Positions 17,889-27,295 of a DNA stretch of 64,000 nucleotides are shown here, in pieces; position 1 is the first letter of the stretch, and each line of letters starts with the position of its first letter. Source of the DNA: Pantoea agglomerans (GTDB lineage Bacteria; Pseudomonadota; Gammaproteobacteria; Enterobacterales; Enterobacteriaceae); the NCBI RefSeq assembly GCF_020149765.1, contig NZ_CP083809.1, positions 3,658,001-3,722,000 of the forward strand, written 5' to 3'. The translations under genes and the position numbers were made by a program. The notes beneath the pieces are model-generated. The model was not told the DNA's origin and did not search any database. It worked only from the letters and a program-made list of their open reading frames with translations.

Positions 17889-18548
17889 ATGCGCGTACTT
17901 TTGGTTGAAGATGATGAAATGATCGGCGCTAACCTGCAGCAGGCGCTCGAAGCCGCAGGCTGGTCGGTTGACTGGGCGCGCGACGGCGTCTTCGCCCATC
18001 ACGCCTGGAATGAGGGCGACTATACCTGCGTGCTGCTCGATCTCGGCCTGCCACGCGACGATGGCCTGCAGGTGCTGAAGCGCGCGCGCGGACGCGGCGA
18101 TACCACGCCGGTGCTGATTTTAACGGCGCGCGACACGGTGGCGCAGCGCGTGCAGGGGCTCGACAGCGGCGCCGACGACTACCTTCTGAAACCGTTCGAC
18201 CTGCAAGAGGTGCTGGCGCGCATGCGTGCAATCACCCGTCGTCGCCACGGCGCAGCGGACTCGCTGCTCGGCAGCGGCGACGTTCAGCTGGATATGATGA
18301 CGCGCGAAGTGCTCTATAAGGGCCAGCGCGAGCAGCTTACCGCGCGCGAATATGCCCTGCTTTACGCCCTGCTGGAGCGTCCCGGCGCCATCCTGTCGCG
18401 CGAGCAGCTGGAGAACCGCATCTACGGCTGGGGCGAAGAGGTAACCAGCAACGCGGTGGACGTGCTGATCCACGGCATGCGCCGCAAGCTCGGCAACGAC
18501 GCCATCCGCAACGTGCGCGGGCTTGGCTGGCGCGTGCCTGCGTTATGA
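17889..18548 (+). CDS. Two-component response regulator, QseB/PmrA-like OmpR family (219 aa)
   Basis: Receiver domain at residues 1-115 with acidic pocket EDDE at 7-10, phospho-acceptor Asp51 (LLDLGLP) and the conserved Lys in LLKPFD near 102. The C-terminal OmpR-type winged helix contains REYALLYALLERPGAILSREQLE and EVTSNAVDVLIHGMRRKLG. The latter is typical of the QseB/PmrA/TctD subgroup. Its last codon overlaps the kinase start as ATGA, so the pair is translationally coupled. Target genes are unknown; tsx follows 260 bp after the kinase but has its own CRP-type promoter. Confidence 0.92.
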   Translation: MRVLLVEDDEMIGANLQQALEAAGWSVDWARDGVFAHHAWNEGDYTCVLLDLGLPRDDGLQVLKRARGRGDTTPVLILTARDTVAQRVQGLDSGADDYLLKPFDLQEVLARMRAITRRRHGAADSLLGSGDVQLDMMTREVLYKGQREQLTAREYALLYALLERPGAILSREQLENRIYGWGEEVTSNAVDVLIHGMRRKLGNDAIRNVRGLGWRVPAL

Positions 18549-19900
18549 AACCTTTTACTTTTATGCGATCCCTGCGCAATAAGCTGCTGAGCACGCTGCT
18601 GCTTATCCATCTGCTGATGATCGGCGGCGTAACCTGGTATTTCTTTAGCTGCTACGGCGACATGATTGGCACCATGAAGGACGACCAGCTGTCGAAAATT
18701 GCCGACGCCTGGGCGACCAACAAAACGATCCCGGCGCTGATGCCACTGATGCTGCACGCCGACAAAATGAAAAGCGCCTACGTCGTACAGCTGTGGGACA
18801 GCAACGGCAGGCTGCGCGCCAGCTCCTGGCCGGAGCTGCATGCGCCGCTGCAGGCGCAAAAAGGCTGGCACGATATCGACGTTGGCGGCTGTGACGAGTG
18901 CGCCTGGCGTATCTACACCCGTCCCGGCGAGCCAGGCAGCGAAATTAAAACCATTCAGGTGATGCATAACCTCAGCCATATGCGTGCCGAGATGGTGAGG
19001 CGCGCGCTGGCGGCGATTATTCCCCTGATTTTGATGATGCCGCTCTCGCTGCTGGTTATCTGGCTGGTGGTGCGCAAAATCACCCGCGATCTGCGCGTCG
19101 CCTCGCGCGAGATCGCCGCGCAGGAGACGCTGCATCCCCATCTGGTGTCGCCCGAGGGGCTGCCGGACGAGATCCTGCCGCTGGTTGAGGCCTACAACTC
19201 ACTGCTGAACAAGCTGCGCGCCGCCTGGTCGTCGCAGCGCCAGTTCCTGGAGGACGCGGCGCATGAGCTGCGCACGCCGGTCACCGCGGTGACGCTGCAG
19301 CTGGAGAACCTGCGCCAGCATATTCAGCCGGGCGAAGCGAGCCGCCAGTTCGATCAGCTGGAGGCGGGCGTAACGCGCACGCGACATCTGGTGACGCAGC
19401 TGCTGAATATCTCACGCCAGGAAGATAAAACCCTGGTCGCCTCGGTAGAGAATATCGAGCTGGAAGATCTGCTGAAAGAGAGCATCGAGCAGCTGATGGT
19501 GGTGGCCGACAAGCGCGGCATCGACATCGGCTTTAACGGCTCGACTCGCTATCGCCTGCAGGCGAGCCGCTCCGAGCTGCGCAGCCTGTTCGATAATCTG
19601 ATCGGCAACGCCATGCTGCATACCCCGGAAGGCAGCCTGGTGGATGTCCTGCTGCATGAGGTCGGGGATCGCACGGTGGTCGATATCGTCGATAACGGCC
19701 CCGGCATGCCCGAGGCGTTTATCGATCGCGCCTTTGACCGCTTTACCCGTTCGCCGACGGTAAAGGCGCAGGGCAGCGGCCTGGGCCTGTCGATTGTGCG
19801 CAGCGTCGCGCAGAAACACCATATCCAGGTTTCCCTCTCCAACTGCCTCAATCCGCAGGGCGCCATCTGCGGGTTACAGGTTCGCGTCACCCTGCCCTGA
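18545..19900 (+). CDS. Sensor histidine kinase, QseC/PmrB-like (451 aa)
   Basis: Membrane kinase of the adjacent response regulator. It has a first membrane segment at about residues 14-36 and a periplasmic domain of about 120 residues that includes the two-cysteine stretch GGCDECAWRIY near 116. The second membrane segment is near 160-180, followed by a HAMP-like linker. The phospho-His is in AAHELRTPVTAV near 240. N, G1 and G2 boxes follow (DNLIGNAML, DNGPGMPE, GSGLGLSIVR). The C-D-E-C pattern could sense redox or bind metal, but this is inference. Confidence 0.92.
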   Translation: MKPFTFMRSLRNKLLSTLLLIHLLMIGGVTWYFFSCYGDMIGTMKDDQLSKIADAWATNKTIPALMPLMLHADKMKSAYVVQLWDSNGRLRASSWPELHAPLQAQKGWHDIDVGGCDECAWRIYTRPGEPGSEIKTIQVMHNLSHMRAEMVRRALAAIIPLILMMPLSLLVIWLVVRKITRDLRVASREIAAQETLHPHLVSPEGLPDEILPLVEAYNSLLNKLRAAWSSQRQFLEDAAHELRTPVTAVTLQLENLRQHIQPGEASRQFDQLEAGVTRTRHLVTQLLNISRQEDKTLVASVENIELEDLLKESIEQLMVVADKRGIDIGFNGSTRYRLQASRSELRSLFDNLIGNAMLHTPEGSLVDVLLHEVGDRTVVDIVDNGPGMPEAFIDRAFDRFTRSPTVKAQGSGLGLSIVRSVAQKHHIQVSLSNCLNPQGAICGLQVRVTLP

Positions 19901-19968
19901 TTTTCACGTTCGCGCGCAATCCCGACAACGTAAACGGTTGCGGCGTTCCGTTCGCCACCGCTTAATTT

Positions 19969-19984
19969 CGTGATGGACTTCACA
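19969..19984 (+). promoter_or_regulatory. CRP site (distal) of the tsx promoter
   Basis: CGTGA-TGGACT-TCACA matches the TGTGA-N6-TCACA consensus at nine of ten positions. It lies 52 bp upstream of a second, weaker site, a spacing like that of paired CRP sites in CytR-controlled promoters. Confidence 0.75.
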
Positions 19985-19994
19985 ATTTCACGTA

Positions 19995-20007
19995 AATGCA
20001 ATGCAAC
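19995..20007 (+). promoter_or_regulatory. CytR-type recognition sequence between the two CRP sites
   Basis: AATGCAATGCAAC holds two overlapping copies close to the CytR half-site (AATGCAAC in this orientation). CytR represses E. coli tsx together with CRP. Its place between two CRP-like sites fits the CRP-CytR-CRP layout known from deoP2 and tsx-P2. Confidence 0.6.
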
Positions 20008-20020
20008 ACATTTTGACAAA

Positions 20021-20036
20021 CGTGAGCAAAATCTAT
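20021..20036 (+). promoter_or_regulatory. CRP-like site (proximal) of the tsx promoter
   Basis: CGTGA-GCAAAA-TCTAT matches only one half well. The placement 52 bp from the strong distal site is the main argument for it. Confidence 0.45.
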
Positions 20037-20175
20037 TTTCTATCGCTCTGTAACGGTCAGGCTACGCAGGTCAAAAACCGGCTGTAAAAAACGGTTACAT
20101 CTTCGCCGCCCCACTCTGGGATCGATTTTACTCTGGCTGCGTCCCCGCGCAGTCAAAAGCATGTGGTTAATGATA

Positions 20176-21042
20176 ATGAAATTTAAAACCTTGATAGCAG
20201 GCGCCTTGCTGGCGACATCCCTGAGCAGCGGCGCGCAGGCCGCAGAAAGCGATCCGCAATACCTTTCCGACTGGTGGCATCAGAGCGTCAACGTGGTGGG
20301 CAGCTATCACACCCGCTTCGGACCGCAGTTCAATAACGATGTCTATCTGGAATATGAAGCCTTCGCGAAAAAGGACTGGTTCGATTTCTACGGCTATCTC
20401 GATCTGACCAATTTCTTCGGCATGGGTAACAGCAACGCCAACGGCATCTTCGACCACGGTTCGCCGATGTTCATGGAAATTGAGCCGCGTTTCTCAATCG
20501 ATAAGCTGACCGGCACCAGCCTGGCCTTCGGCCCGTTCAAAGAGTGGTATTTCGCCAACAACTATATCTACGATATGGGCCGCAACAGCGATAACCGCCA
20601 GAACACCTGGTATATGGGTCTCGGCACCGACATCGACACGCACAGCGACGTCGGCCTGTCGCTTAACGTCTACGCCAAATACCAGTGGGAAAACTACGGC
20701 GCGGCGAACGAAAACAGCTGGGATGGCTATCGCTTCAAGGTGAAATATATGGTGCCGATTACCACCCTGTGGGGCGGCAACCTGAGCTATATCGGCTTTA
20801 CCAACTTTGACTGGGGTTCCGACCTGCGCGACAAATCAGACGCGTCGCGCACCAGCAACTCCATCGCCTCCAGCCATATTCTGTCGCTGGGTTACGACCA
20901 CTGGCATATCTCCGCCGTGGCGCGTTACTTCCATAACGGCGGTCAGTGGGCGGATGGCCAGGAGCTGAACTTTGGTCGCGGACCTTTTGAAGTGAAATCT
21001 ACTGGCTGGGGTTACTACCTGGTGGCGGGTTACAACTTCTGA
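20176..21042 (+). CDS. tsx: Nucleoside-specific outer-membrane channel Tsx (288 aa)
   Basis: Outer-membrane 12-stranded barrel that lets nucleosides enter. Strongly like E. coli Tsx: the mature N-terminus contains [20 protein letters not shown], then [35 protein letters not shown] and a final aromatic (YNF) for barrel assembly. The signal peptide ends near AQA at about residue 22. Three in-frame ATGs exist (20161, 20170, 20176); I choose 20176 for the normal signal peptide, though no clear ribosome site decides it. Upstream CRP/CytR-like sites predict induction by nucleosides and catabolite control. Confidence 0.96.
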   Translation: MKFKTLIAGALLATSLSSGAQAAESDPQYLSDWWHQSVNVVGSYHTRFGPQFNNDVYLEYEAFAKKDWFDFYGYLDLTNFFGMGNSNANGIFDHGSPMFMEIEPRFSIDKLTGTSLAFGPFKEWYFANNYIYDMGRNSDNRQNTWYMGLGTDIDTHSDVGLSLNVYAKYQWENYGAANENSWDGYRFKVKYMVPITTLWGGNLSYIGFTNFDWGSDLRDKSDASRTSNSIASSHILSLGYDHWHISAVARYFHNGGQWADGQELNFGRGPFEVKSTGWGYYLVAGYNF

Positions 21043-21045
21043 TAA

Positions 21046-21073
21046 AAGCGGGCGATCAATTATCTGCCCGCTT
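21046..21073 (+). terminator. Hairpin after tsx, likely terminator
   Basis: Stem AAGCGGGC / GCCCGCTT just after the tsx stop. The T-run is short (TTGAAA), so strength is uncertain. Confidence 0.5.
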
Positions 21074-21153
21074 GAAAGCAGTGCCTGTCGCAGGAGAGCT
21101 GGCCCGATCGCAGAGATGCAAAAACGGCTATGCCAGCTCGACCTGCGCAAATA

Positions 21154-21175
21154 CGCACCTCATCCCTGAGGTGCG
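21154..21175. repeat. Perfect 9-bp hairpin between tsx and the VOC gene
   Basis: CGCACCTCA / TGAGGTGCG around a TCCC loop. There is no T-run, so it is not an obvious terminator. It may stabilise mRNA ends of the convergent genes. Confidence 0.45.
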
Positions 21176-21245
21176 CCCGTTACCGGGCTGACGCGATGCG
21201 TTATGGGAAAACGCTCACCGCGTAAACACACTACCTTAACCAGAC

Positions 21246-21683
21246 TTACTGCTGCGGTTTCACCACATTGATGCGCCACGGAATGCCAAACTTATCGATA
21301 AACATGGCGAAGCCGTCTGACCAGAAGGTCTCCTGCCACGGCGTAGTGACTTTGCCGCCCGCCGACAGCTTTTCAAACCAGGCTTTACCCTGATCCACAT
21401 CGGTGGTCGACAGACTGACCGCATAGCCCGCATGTTCTGAAGCTGGCGGCTGATCGGTGTTGCCGTCGCTCAGCATCAGCTCACCCTGACCAATACGCAG
21501 ATGAGCGTGCATGATTTTCTCCGGCGGCAGCGGCGGCGCAGACTGGTCGCCCACCTGTTCACCCTGATCCGGCATATCGCCAAAGGTCATTTTGTACAGC
21601 AGTTCGCCCTCGGTGGCGGCCAGGTAAAAATCGATCGCCTCTTCGCAGCGGCCATAGAGAAACAGATAAGGACTGACTTGCAT
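21246..21683 (-). CDS. VOC superfamily protein, PhnB-like (145 aa)
   Basis: Glyoxalase/bleomycin-resistance fold of the PhnB/YjdN type (YLFLYGRCEEAIDFYLAATEGE at the N-terminus; WRINVV near the C-terminus). These proteins form beta-alpha-beta-beta-beta modules; many lack a known reaction. GGAGGTGA places the start at ATG 21683 rather than the upstream ATG. It stands alone between tsx and abgR. Function is not predictable beyond the fold. Confidence 0.85.
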   Translation of the reverse strand: MQVSPYLFLYGRCEEAIDFYLAATEGELLYKMTFGDMPDQGEQVGDQSAPPLPPEKIMHAHLRIGQGELMLSDGNTDQPPASEHAGYAVSLSTTDVDQGKAWFEKLSAGGKVTTPWQETFWSDGFAMFIDKFGIPWRINVVKPQQ

Positions 21684-21756
21684 CTTCACCTCCATTTGTC
21701 GGTTGGATTTCTTACAGCACCTTAACAGTGTAGACGATCGACCTAATGCACTGTTT

Positions 21757-22653
21757 TTACTGGCAATAGCGCCGAAACAGCTGCGCCATATAGGCGCTCA
21801 TCGGCGTCAGTGCGGTCTCTTTGCGCTGAATCAGGTAGAAGGTCGCTTTTGGCAGCGGCTCGTCCAGCTCCAGCGCCACCAGCTGGTGCCCCAGCACCGG
21901 ATCGTTAATCACATCCACCGACAAAATGCTGACGAAATCGCTCTGCGCCACCAGACTGGTGCAGGCCATAAAGGTTTCGCAGGAGACCACGATTTTCGGC
22001 GCCATGCCGCGCTCGCCAAACAGATCGTGCAGCAGTCGGTAATAGCTGCCTTTCGGCGTCGGCATCGTCCAGTCGCACTGCTGCAACTCCGCCAGCGTGC
22101 GCGCCTTTTCCAGCGGGTGCCCTTTGCGCACCACCACCTTGTAGTCGCGCTGCATCATTTTCTCGAAGCTCAGCTCCTGATCGAGATGGCTCTGGTCGTA
22201 GGTGTTGATGGTGAAATCGAGTTCGCCCTGGCGCAGCTCCGGGATCATCGACACCAGCTGCCCCTCAACGATACGCACCTTTACCTGCGGATATTCGCGG
22301 TGAAACTGGGTGATAACCTGCGGCATGATGGTGCGCGCCACGCTGCCGCCCACCCCGATATTCACCCGTCCGCCTGCCAGCCCCAGCCGCTGCTGAATAT
22401 CCTCCTGCGCCACACGTAATTCTTCCAGCACCAGACTCGCATGGCGAAAAAAGTTATCACCTACGTCGGTTAACACCACACCCTGCTGGCGGCGAATAAA
22501 GAGTTTTGCGCCTAAAACCTGCTCAAGTTCCTGAATCGCTTTGGTCAGCGCTGGCTGGGAAAGCCCGGAAAGACGGCCTGCGGCGCGGATACTGCCCTGG
22601 CGCGCCACCTCTACAAAGGCGCGCAGCTGATGCAATTTAAGCTGTGACGGCAT
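21757..22653 (-). CDS. abgR: LysR regulator of the abg operon (298 aa)
   Basis: LysR protein divergent from abgABT. The HTH is LHQLRAFVEVARQGSIRAAGRLSGLSQPALTKAIQELE, closely matching E. coli AbgR (KIHQIRAFVEVARQGSIRGA). The effector domain keeps EGQLVSMIPELRQGELDFTINTY and SWTMPTPxGSYY-like DWTMPTPKGSYY. ATG 22653 is used; a GTG 9 bp upstream is possible and no clear ribosome site decides. The product probably activates abgABT in response to p-aminobenzoyl-glutamate or a related folate breakdown product. Confidence 0.93.
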   Translation of the reverse strand: MPSQLKLHQLRAFVEVARQGSIRAAGRLSGLSQPALTKAIQELEQVLGAKLFIRRQQGVVLTDVGDNFFRHASLVLEELRVAQEDIQQRLGLAGGRVNIGVGGSVARTIMPQVITQFHREYPQVKVRIVEGQLVSMIPELRQGELDFTINTYDQSHLDQELSFEKMMQRDYKVVVRKGHPLEKARTLAELQQCDWTMPTPKGSYYRLLHDLFGERGMAPKIVVSCETFMACTSLVAQSDFVSILSVDVINDPVLGHQLVALELDEPLPKATFYLIQRKETALTPMSAYMAQLFRRYCQ

Positions 22654-22684
22654 GATAACCACGGTTTATCAGGAGAAAGTTATT

Positions 22685-22697
22685 CGCATCTTATGCG
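22685..22697. promoter_or_regulatory. Candidate AbgR operator
   Basis: CGCAT-CTT-ATGCG palindrome in the 104-bp abgR-abgA intergenic region, shaped like a LysR T-N11-A site. Assignment is inference from place and shape. Confidence 0.35.
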
Positions 22698-22757
22698 GTC
22701 CGCGCGCCTTGTGTAAATTCGACGCTGTGCATAAAAAACCATCAATAAGGATTTCCT

Positions 22758-24071
22758 ATGACAACCCTCTCCGAGCAGGTCCAGGCGCTGGCGCCGCAGA
22801 TGCAAAGCTGGCGCCGCGATCTCCATCAGTACGCCGAATCTGGCTGGCTGGAATTTCGCACCGCGACGCGGGTGGCCGACGCGCTACACAGGCTGGGCTA
22901 TCAGCTGCAGCTGGGCCGCGAGGTGATTAACGCCGAGGCGCGCATGGGGCTGCCCGACGCCGAAATCATCAAACAGCAGGAGGCGCGCGCGCTGCAGCAG
23001 GGTGCGCTGCCCCAGTGGCTGCCCGCGTTCTCCGGCGGCTTTTGCGGCATCGTCGCCACGCTCGAGACTGGCCGACCCGGCCCGGTCATGGGGTTCCGCG
23101 TCGATATGGACGCGCTCGATCTTAATGAGAGCCAGGCGGCCGATCACCTGCCGCAGCGCGAAGGCTTCGCCTCCTGCAATCCCGGCATGATGCACGCCTG
23201 CGGCCACGACGGCCATACCACCATCGGGCTGGCGCTCGCCAGCGTGCTGATGGCGATGAAGTCGCAGCTGAGCGGCACCCTCAAACTGATTTTCCAGCCC
23301 GCTGAAGAGGGCGTCCGCGGCGCGAAGGCGATGGTGGAAGCGGGCGTGGTGGACGATGTCGATCTCTTTACCGCCATCCATCTCGGCACCGGCGTGCCCG
23401 CTGGCGAACTGGTATGCGGCAGCGACAGCTTCCTCGCCACCACGAAGCTCGACGTACGCTTTACCGGCGTCGGCGCGCACGCGGGCGGCAAGCCTGAAGA
23501 GGGGCGCAACGCGCTGCTGGCGGCGGCGCAGGCCACGCTGGGGCTGCACGGGCTGCCCCAGCACAGCGGCGGCGTGGCGCGCGTCAACGTCGGCGTGCTG
23601 CAGGCGGGAACCGGCCGCAACGTGGTGGCTGACACCGCGCTGATGAAGGTGGAGACGCGCGGCGCCAGCAACGAGGTCAACGACGATATCTATCAGCAGG
23701 CGCTGCGCGTTATCGCCGGCGCAGCCGCGATGTACGGCGTGGAGTATGAGGTGAAGCTGATGGGCGCGGCGCGCAGCTGCACGCCGACTCAGCCCTGGGT
23801 CGATTTTCTCCACCAGCAGGCGGAGGCGCTGGGCATCTTCGACTCGGTGGTGGACCGCAAGGCGCAGGCCGCCGGATCGGAAGACGCGACCTACATGATG
23901 GAGCGCGTCAAACAGCGCGGCGGCCAGGCGACCTACGCCATCTTCGGCTGCGAGCTGGCGGCGGGTCACCATAACGCCCGCTTCGACTTTGACGAAAGCG
24001 TGATGGGCAAAGCGGTGCAGATGCTGGCGACGCTGGCGCTCAACCAGGCGCAGTTCGGAGGCGGACGATGA
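22758..24071 (+). CDS. abgA: p-aminobenzoyl-glutamate hydrolase subunit A (437 aa)
   Basis: M20-family metallopeptidase subunit. AbgA and AbgB together split p-aminobenzoyl-glutamate, a folate breakdown product, into p-aminobenzoate and glutamate in the cytoplasm. Metal-binding motifs seen are [10 protein letters not shown] near residue 112, HACGHDGHT near 150 and [13 protein letters not shown] near 182 with the general-base Glu pair. AAGGA precedes the ATG. The stop overlaps abgB by ATGA. Confidence 0.95.
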   Translation: MTTLSEQVQALAPQMQSWRRDLHQYAESGWLEFRTATRVADALHRLGYQLQLGREVINAEARMGLPDAEIIKQQEARALQQGALPQWLPAFSGGFCGIVATLETGRPGPVMGFRVDMDALDLNESQAADHLPQREGFASCNPGMMHACGHDGHTTIGLALASVLMAMKSQLSGTLKLIFQPAEEGVRGAKAMVEAGVVDDVDLFTAIHLGTGVPAGELVCGSDSFLATTKLDVRFTGVGAHAGGKPEEGRNALLAAAQATLGLHGLPQHSGGVARVNVGVLQAGTGRNVVADTALMKVETRGASNEVNDDIYQQALRVIAGAAAMYGVEYEVKLMGAARSCTPTQPWVDFLHQQAEALGIFDSVVDRKAQAAGSEDATYMMERVKQRGGQATYAIFGCELAAGHHNARFDFDESVMGKAVQMLATLALNQAQFGGGR

Positions 24072-25510
24072 ACGCGGATCGCCTTGCCGACTATATCGAC
24101 ACTCACCAGGCGCGCTTCACCGCCCTCAGCGACGCCATCTGGGAGACGCCAGAAACCCGCTTCGCCGAAGTCCGATCCAGCGCGCTGCTGGCTGATGCGC
24201 TGGAGCAGGAAGGCTTCACCGTGACGCGCGGCGTCGGCAATATCGAAACCGCCTTTATCGCCAGTACGGGCGAAGGCCAGCCGGTGATCGCCATTCTTGG
24301 CGAGTTCGACGCGCTGGCCGGGCTGAGCCAGCGGGCGGGCTGCGCGCGGCCGGAGCCGCTGGAGGCAAACGGCAACGGCCACGGCTGCGGCCATAATCTG
24401 CTCGGCACCGCGGGGCTGGCGGCGGCGTTCGCGCTGAAGGCGTGGCTGGCGCAGCACGGCGGACGCGGCACGGTGCGCTTCTACGGCTGCCCCGGCGAAG
24501 AGGGGGGATCGGGTAAAACCTTTATGGTGCGCGAGGGGCTGTTCGACGATGTCGACGCCGCCGTTACCTGGCATCCCGAGGGCTTTAGCGGCCTGTTTAA
24601 TCTCAGCACGCTGGCCAACATCCAGGCGGCATTTCAGTTCAAAGGGGTGGCGGCGCACGCGGCCAACTCACCGCACCTGGGCCGCAGCGCGCTTGATGCG
24701 GTGACGCTGATGAACACCGGTGCCAACTTTTTGCGCGAGCATATCGTGCAGGAGGCGAGGCTGCACTATGCGGTGACCAACAGCGGCGGCGTCTCGCCCA
24801 ACGTGGTGCAGGCCGATGCCGAAGTGCTCTACCTGATCCGCGCGCCCGAGCTGCCGCAGGCGCAGGAGATCTACCAGCGCGTAATCAATATTGCCAAAGG
24901 CGCGGCGCTGATGACCGACACTCAGGTCAGTGTGCGCTTCGATAAGGCCTGCTCTAACTATGTGCCGAACCGCGCGCTGGAGGCGGTGATGGAGCGTTAT
25001 TTGCATCACTTCGGTCTGCCGCACTACAGCGACGACGAGCGCGCCTTCGCCGCCGATATCCGCGCCACGCTGAGCGAGGAGGATCTGCGCAACGCGCGGC
25101 TTAATGCGGCGCGCACCGGCGGCGAGGCGGGCGCGGCCTGGATTGAGGCGCACGGCGACAAGCTGCTGATGGATGAAGTGGCGCCCTGCGCGGCGACGCG
25201 CGAGCTGCTCTACGGCTCCACCGACGTCGGCGACGTCAGCTGGGTGACGCCCGTTGCGCAGTGCTTTGCACCCTGCTTTACCTTCGGCACGCCGCTGCAC
25301 ACCTGGCAGCTGGTGGCGCAGGGACGCACCACCGTCGCGCACAAGGGGATGCTGCTGGCGGGCAAAGTGATGGCCGCCACCGTGCTGGAGCTGCTGACCG
25401 ATGCGCAGGCGCTGGCGCGCTGCCGCGCCGAATTTGAACGGGCGCGCCGCGCGCAGCCCTATAGATGCCCGATTCCTGCAGGCGTCACGCCTTCAAAACT
25501 GGCCAGCTGA
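24068..25510 (+). CDS. abgB: p-aminobenzoyl-glutamate hydrolase subunit B (480 aa)
   Basis: Second M20-type subunit of the heterodimeric hydrolase. [13 protein letters not shown] near 77, [13 protein letters not shown] near 105 and [14 protein letters not shown] near 142 are the metal and catalytic regions. TWHPEGFS and [12 protein letters not shown] are also typical of AbgB. It overlaps abgA by four bases, which fits a fixed subunit ratio, and is followed 78 bp later by abgT. Confidence 0.95.
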   Translation: MNADRLADYIDTHQARFTALSDAIWETPETRFAEVRSSALLADALEQEGFTVTRGVGNIETAFIASTGEGQPVIAILGEFDALAGLSQRAGCARPEPLEANGNGHGCGHNLLGTAGLAAAFALKAWLAQHGGRGTVRFYGCPGEEGGSGKTFMVREGLFDDVDAAVTWHPEGFSGLFNLSTLANIQAAFQFKGVAAHAANSPHLGRSALDAVTLMNTGANFLREHIVQEARLHYAVTNSGGVSPNVVQADAEVLYLIRAPELPQAQEIYQRVINIAKGAALMTDTQVSVRFDKACSNYVPNRALEAVMERYLHHFGLPHYSDDERAFAADIRATLSEEDLRNARLNAARTGGEAGAAWIEAHGDKLLMDEVAPCAATRELLYGSTDVGDVSWVTPVAQCFAPCFTFGTPLHTWQLVAQGRTTVAHKGMLLAGKVMAATVLELLTDAQALARCRAEFERARRAQPYRCPIPAGVTPSKLAS

Positions 25511-25588
25511 GCCGCGGCCGCGCCGCCGGGCGCGGACCGATAACACAATAAAAAAACGCAAACACGACCATTCAAGACGAGGAATATC

Positions 25589-27109
25589 ATGACCATAATG
25601 TCGGAGAGTCGCAGCCCTGGGAAAGTGTTCGGCTGGATAGAGCGGGTCGGCAACAAAGTCCCCAATCCCTTCCTGCTGTTTGTTTATTTAATCCTGGTGC
25701 TGATGGTAGCCACCGCGATTATCAGCTCGCTCGATCTGGCGGTGAAAAATCCGGTCAGCGGCGAGATGGTGCGCGTTAATAACCTGCTGAGCGTCGCCGG
25801 CCTGCAGTGGATCCTGCCCAATATCATCAAAAACTTCAGCGGCTTTACGCCGCTCGGCTCGATTCTGGCGCTGGTGCTCGGCGCGGGCCTGGCGGAAAAA
25901 GTTGGCCTGCTGCAGTCGCTGATGGTGAAGATGGCGTCACGCGTGAGCCGCCGCTACGCCAGCTATATGGTGCTGTTTATCGCCTTTTTCAGCCATATCT
26001 CCTCCGATGCCGCGCTGGTGGTGATGCCGCCGCTCGGGGCGCTGATCTTTCTCGCCGTGGGCCGTCATCCTGTGGCGGGCCTGCTGGCGGCGATTGCCGG
26101 CGTCGCCTCGGGCTTTACCGCTAACCTGCTTATCGTCACCACCGATGTGCTGCTCTCCGGCATCAGCACCGAGGCGGCGAAGGCGGTGAGCGATACGGTA
26201 CAGGTCAGCGTGATCGATAACTGGTTCTTTATGGCCACCTCGGTGATTGTGCTGACCGTGGCGGGCGCCATTCTCACCGACAAATTTATCGAACCACGCC
26301 TGCCGCAGTGGAATGAGGGCAGCAGCGAGCGGCTGGCGGCCCTGACGCCGCTGGAGAATCGCGGCCTGCGCGCGGCGGGCATTGCGGCGTTGCTGTTTAT
26401 CGGCGTGCTGGCGCTGCTGGTGGTGCCGGAACATGCGCCGCTGCGCGATCCCAAAACCGGCGGCATTGTGCCCTCCCCCTTCATTCGCGGCATCGTGCCG
26501 ATCATCATTCTGTTTTTCTTCGTGGTGGCGATCGTCTATGGCGCGGTGACAAAGCAAATTCGTCGTCCCGACGATATTCCGCAGCTGCTGGTTGAGCCGA
26601 TGAAAAGCATGGCGGGCTTTATCGTTATGGTGTTTCCGCTGTCGCAGTTTGTGGCGTTCTTCAACTGGAGCAACATGGGCAAGTTTATGGCCATCGGGCT
26701 GACCGACGTGCTGGAGAGCGCGAGTATCAGCGGCGCGCCCGCCTTTCTCGGCCTGATGTTCCTGTCGGCCTTTCTCTGTATGTTTATCGCCAGCGGATCG
26801 GCGATATGGTCGATCCTCGCGCCGGTATTCGTGCCGATGTTTATGCTGCTCGGCTTTCACCCCGCCTTCGCCCAGATGATCTTCCGTATTGCCGACTCGG
26901 CGGTGCTGCCGCTGGCGCCGATGTCGCCCTTTCTGCCGCTGTTTCTCTCCTTTCTGCAGCGCTACCTGAAAGGTGCCCAGCTCGGCACCTATTACGTGCT
27001 GATTTTCCCCTATCCGGTGGTCTTCTTTATCACCTGGATCGCGCTGCTGCTCGCGTGGTATGCGCTGGGGCTGCCGATCGGGCCGGGCGTCTGGCCGCAG
27101 ATGCCTTAG
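25589..27109 (+). CDS. abgT: p-aminobenzoyl-glutamate transporter (506 aa)
   Basis: Inner-membrane importer of the AbgT family. It matches E. coli AbgT over its length as I recall it: ERVGNKVPNPFLLFVYLI near the start, SHISSDAALVVMPPLGALIFLAVGRHPVAGL, GFTANLLIVTTDVLLSGISTEA and MFIASGSAIWSILAPVFVPMFMLLGFHPAF. About 13 hydrophobic segments including hairpins are present. The 506 aa length is close to the 508 aa E. coli protein. ATG 25589 follows an AAGACGAGGAATATC ribosome site. It delivers the substrate for AbgAB. Confidence 0.96.
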   Translation: MTIMSESRSPGKVFGWIERVGNKVPNPFLLFVYLILVLMVATAIISSLDLAVKNPVSGEMVRVNNLLSVAGLQWILPNIIKNFSGFTPLGSILALVLGAGLAEKVGLLQSLMVKMASRVSRRYASYMVLFIAFFSHISSDAALVVMPPLGALIFLAVGRHPVAGLLAAIAGVASGFTANLLIVTTDVLLSGISTEAAKAVSDTVQVSVIDNWFFMATSVIVLTVAGAILTDKFIEPRLPQWNEGSSERLAALTPLENRGLRAAGIAALLFIGVLALLVVPEHAPLRDPKTGGIVPSPFIRGIVPIIILFFFVVAIVYGAVTKQIRRPDDIPQLLVEPMKSMAGFIVMVFPLSQFVAFFNWSNMGKFMAIGLTDVLESASISGAPAFLGLMFLSAFLCMFIASGSAIWSILAPVFVPMFMLLGFHPAFAQMIFRIADSAVLPLAPMSPFLPLFLSFLQRYLKGAQLGTYYVLIFPYPVVFFITWIALLLAWYALGLPIGPGVWPQMP

Positions 27110-27135
27110 CGCTCTCGCCAGGGAGGGCGAAAAGT

Positions 27136-27149
27136 GCAACGTACGTTGC
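27136..27149. promoter_or_regulatory. 14-bp perfect palindrome between abgT and the MFS gene
   Basis: GCAACGTACGTTGC, 27 bp after the abgT stop and 147 bp before the MFS start. A perfect 14-bp palindrome with a central CGTACG looks like an operator for a dimeric repressor. The regulator is unknown. The same 186-bp gap also holds an 8-bp inverted repeat GCTAACGG/CCGTTAGC near 27215-27257. Confidence 0.4.
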
Positions 27150-27295
27150 TAAAAACTCACCAACACCCCTCTCGGCAAGGATCGCCGAATTGATTATTCT
27201 GCTGTTTCTTCGCTTGCTAACGGTCACTATTTTTATAACGTCGCCACGCCGTTAGCGAGACAGGCAAACACCGTCACACCGAGGTTAATAAAATA

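Noticed and set aside
22884..23972. 362-codon open frame on the minus strand
   Set aside because: Antisense to abgA. No domain and no start signal.
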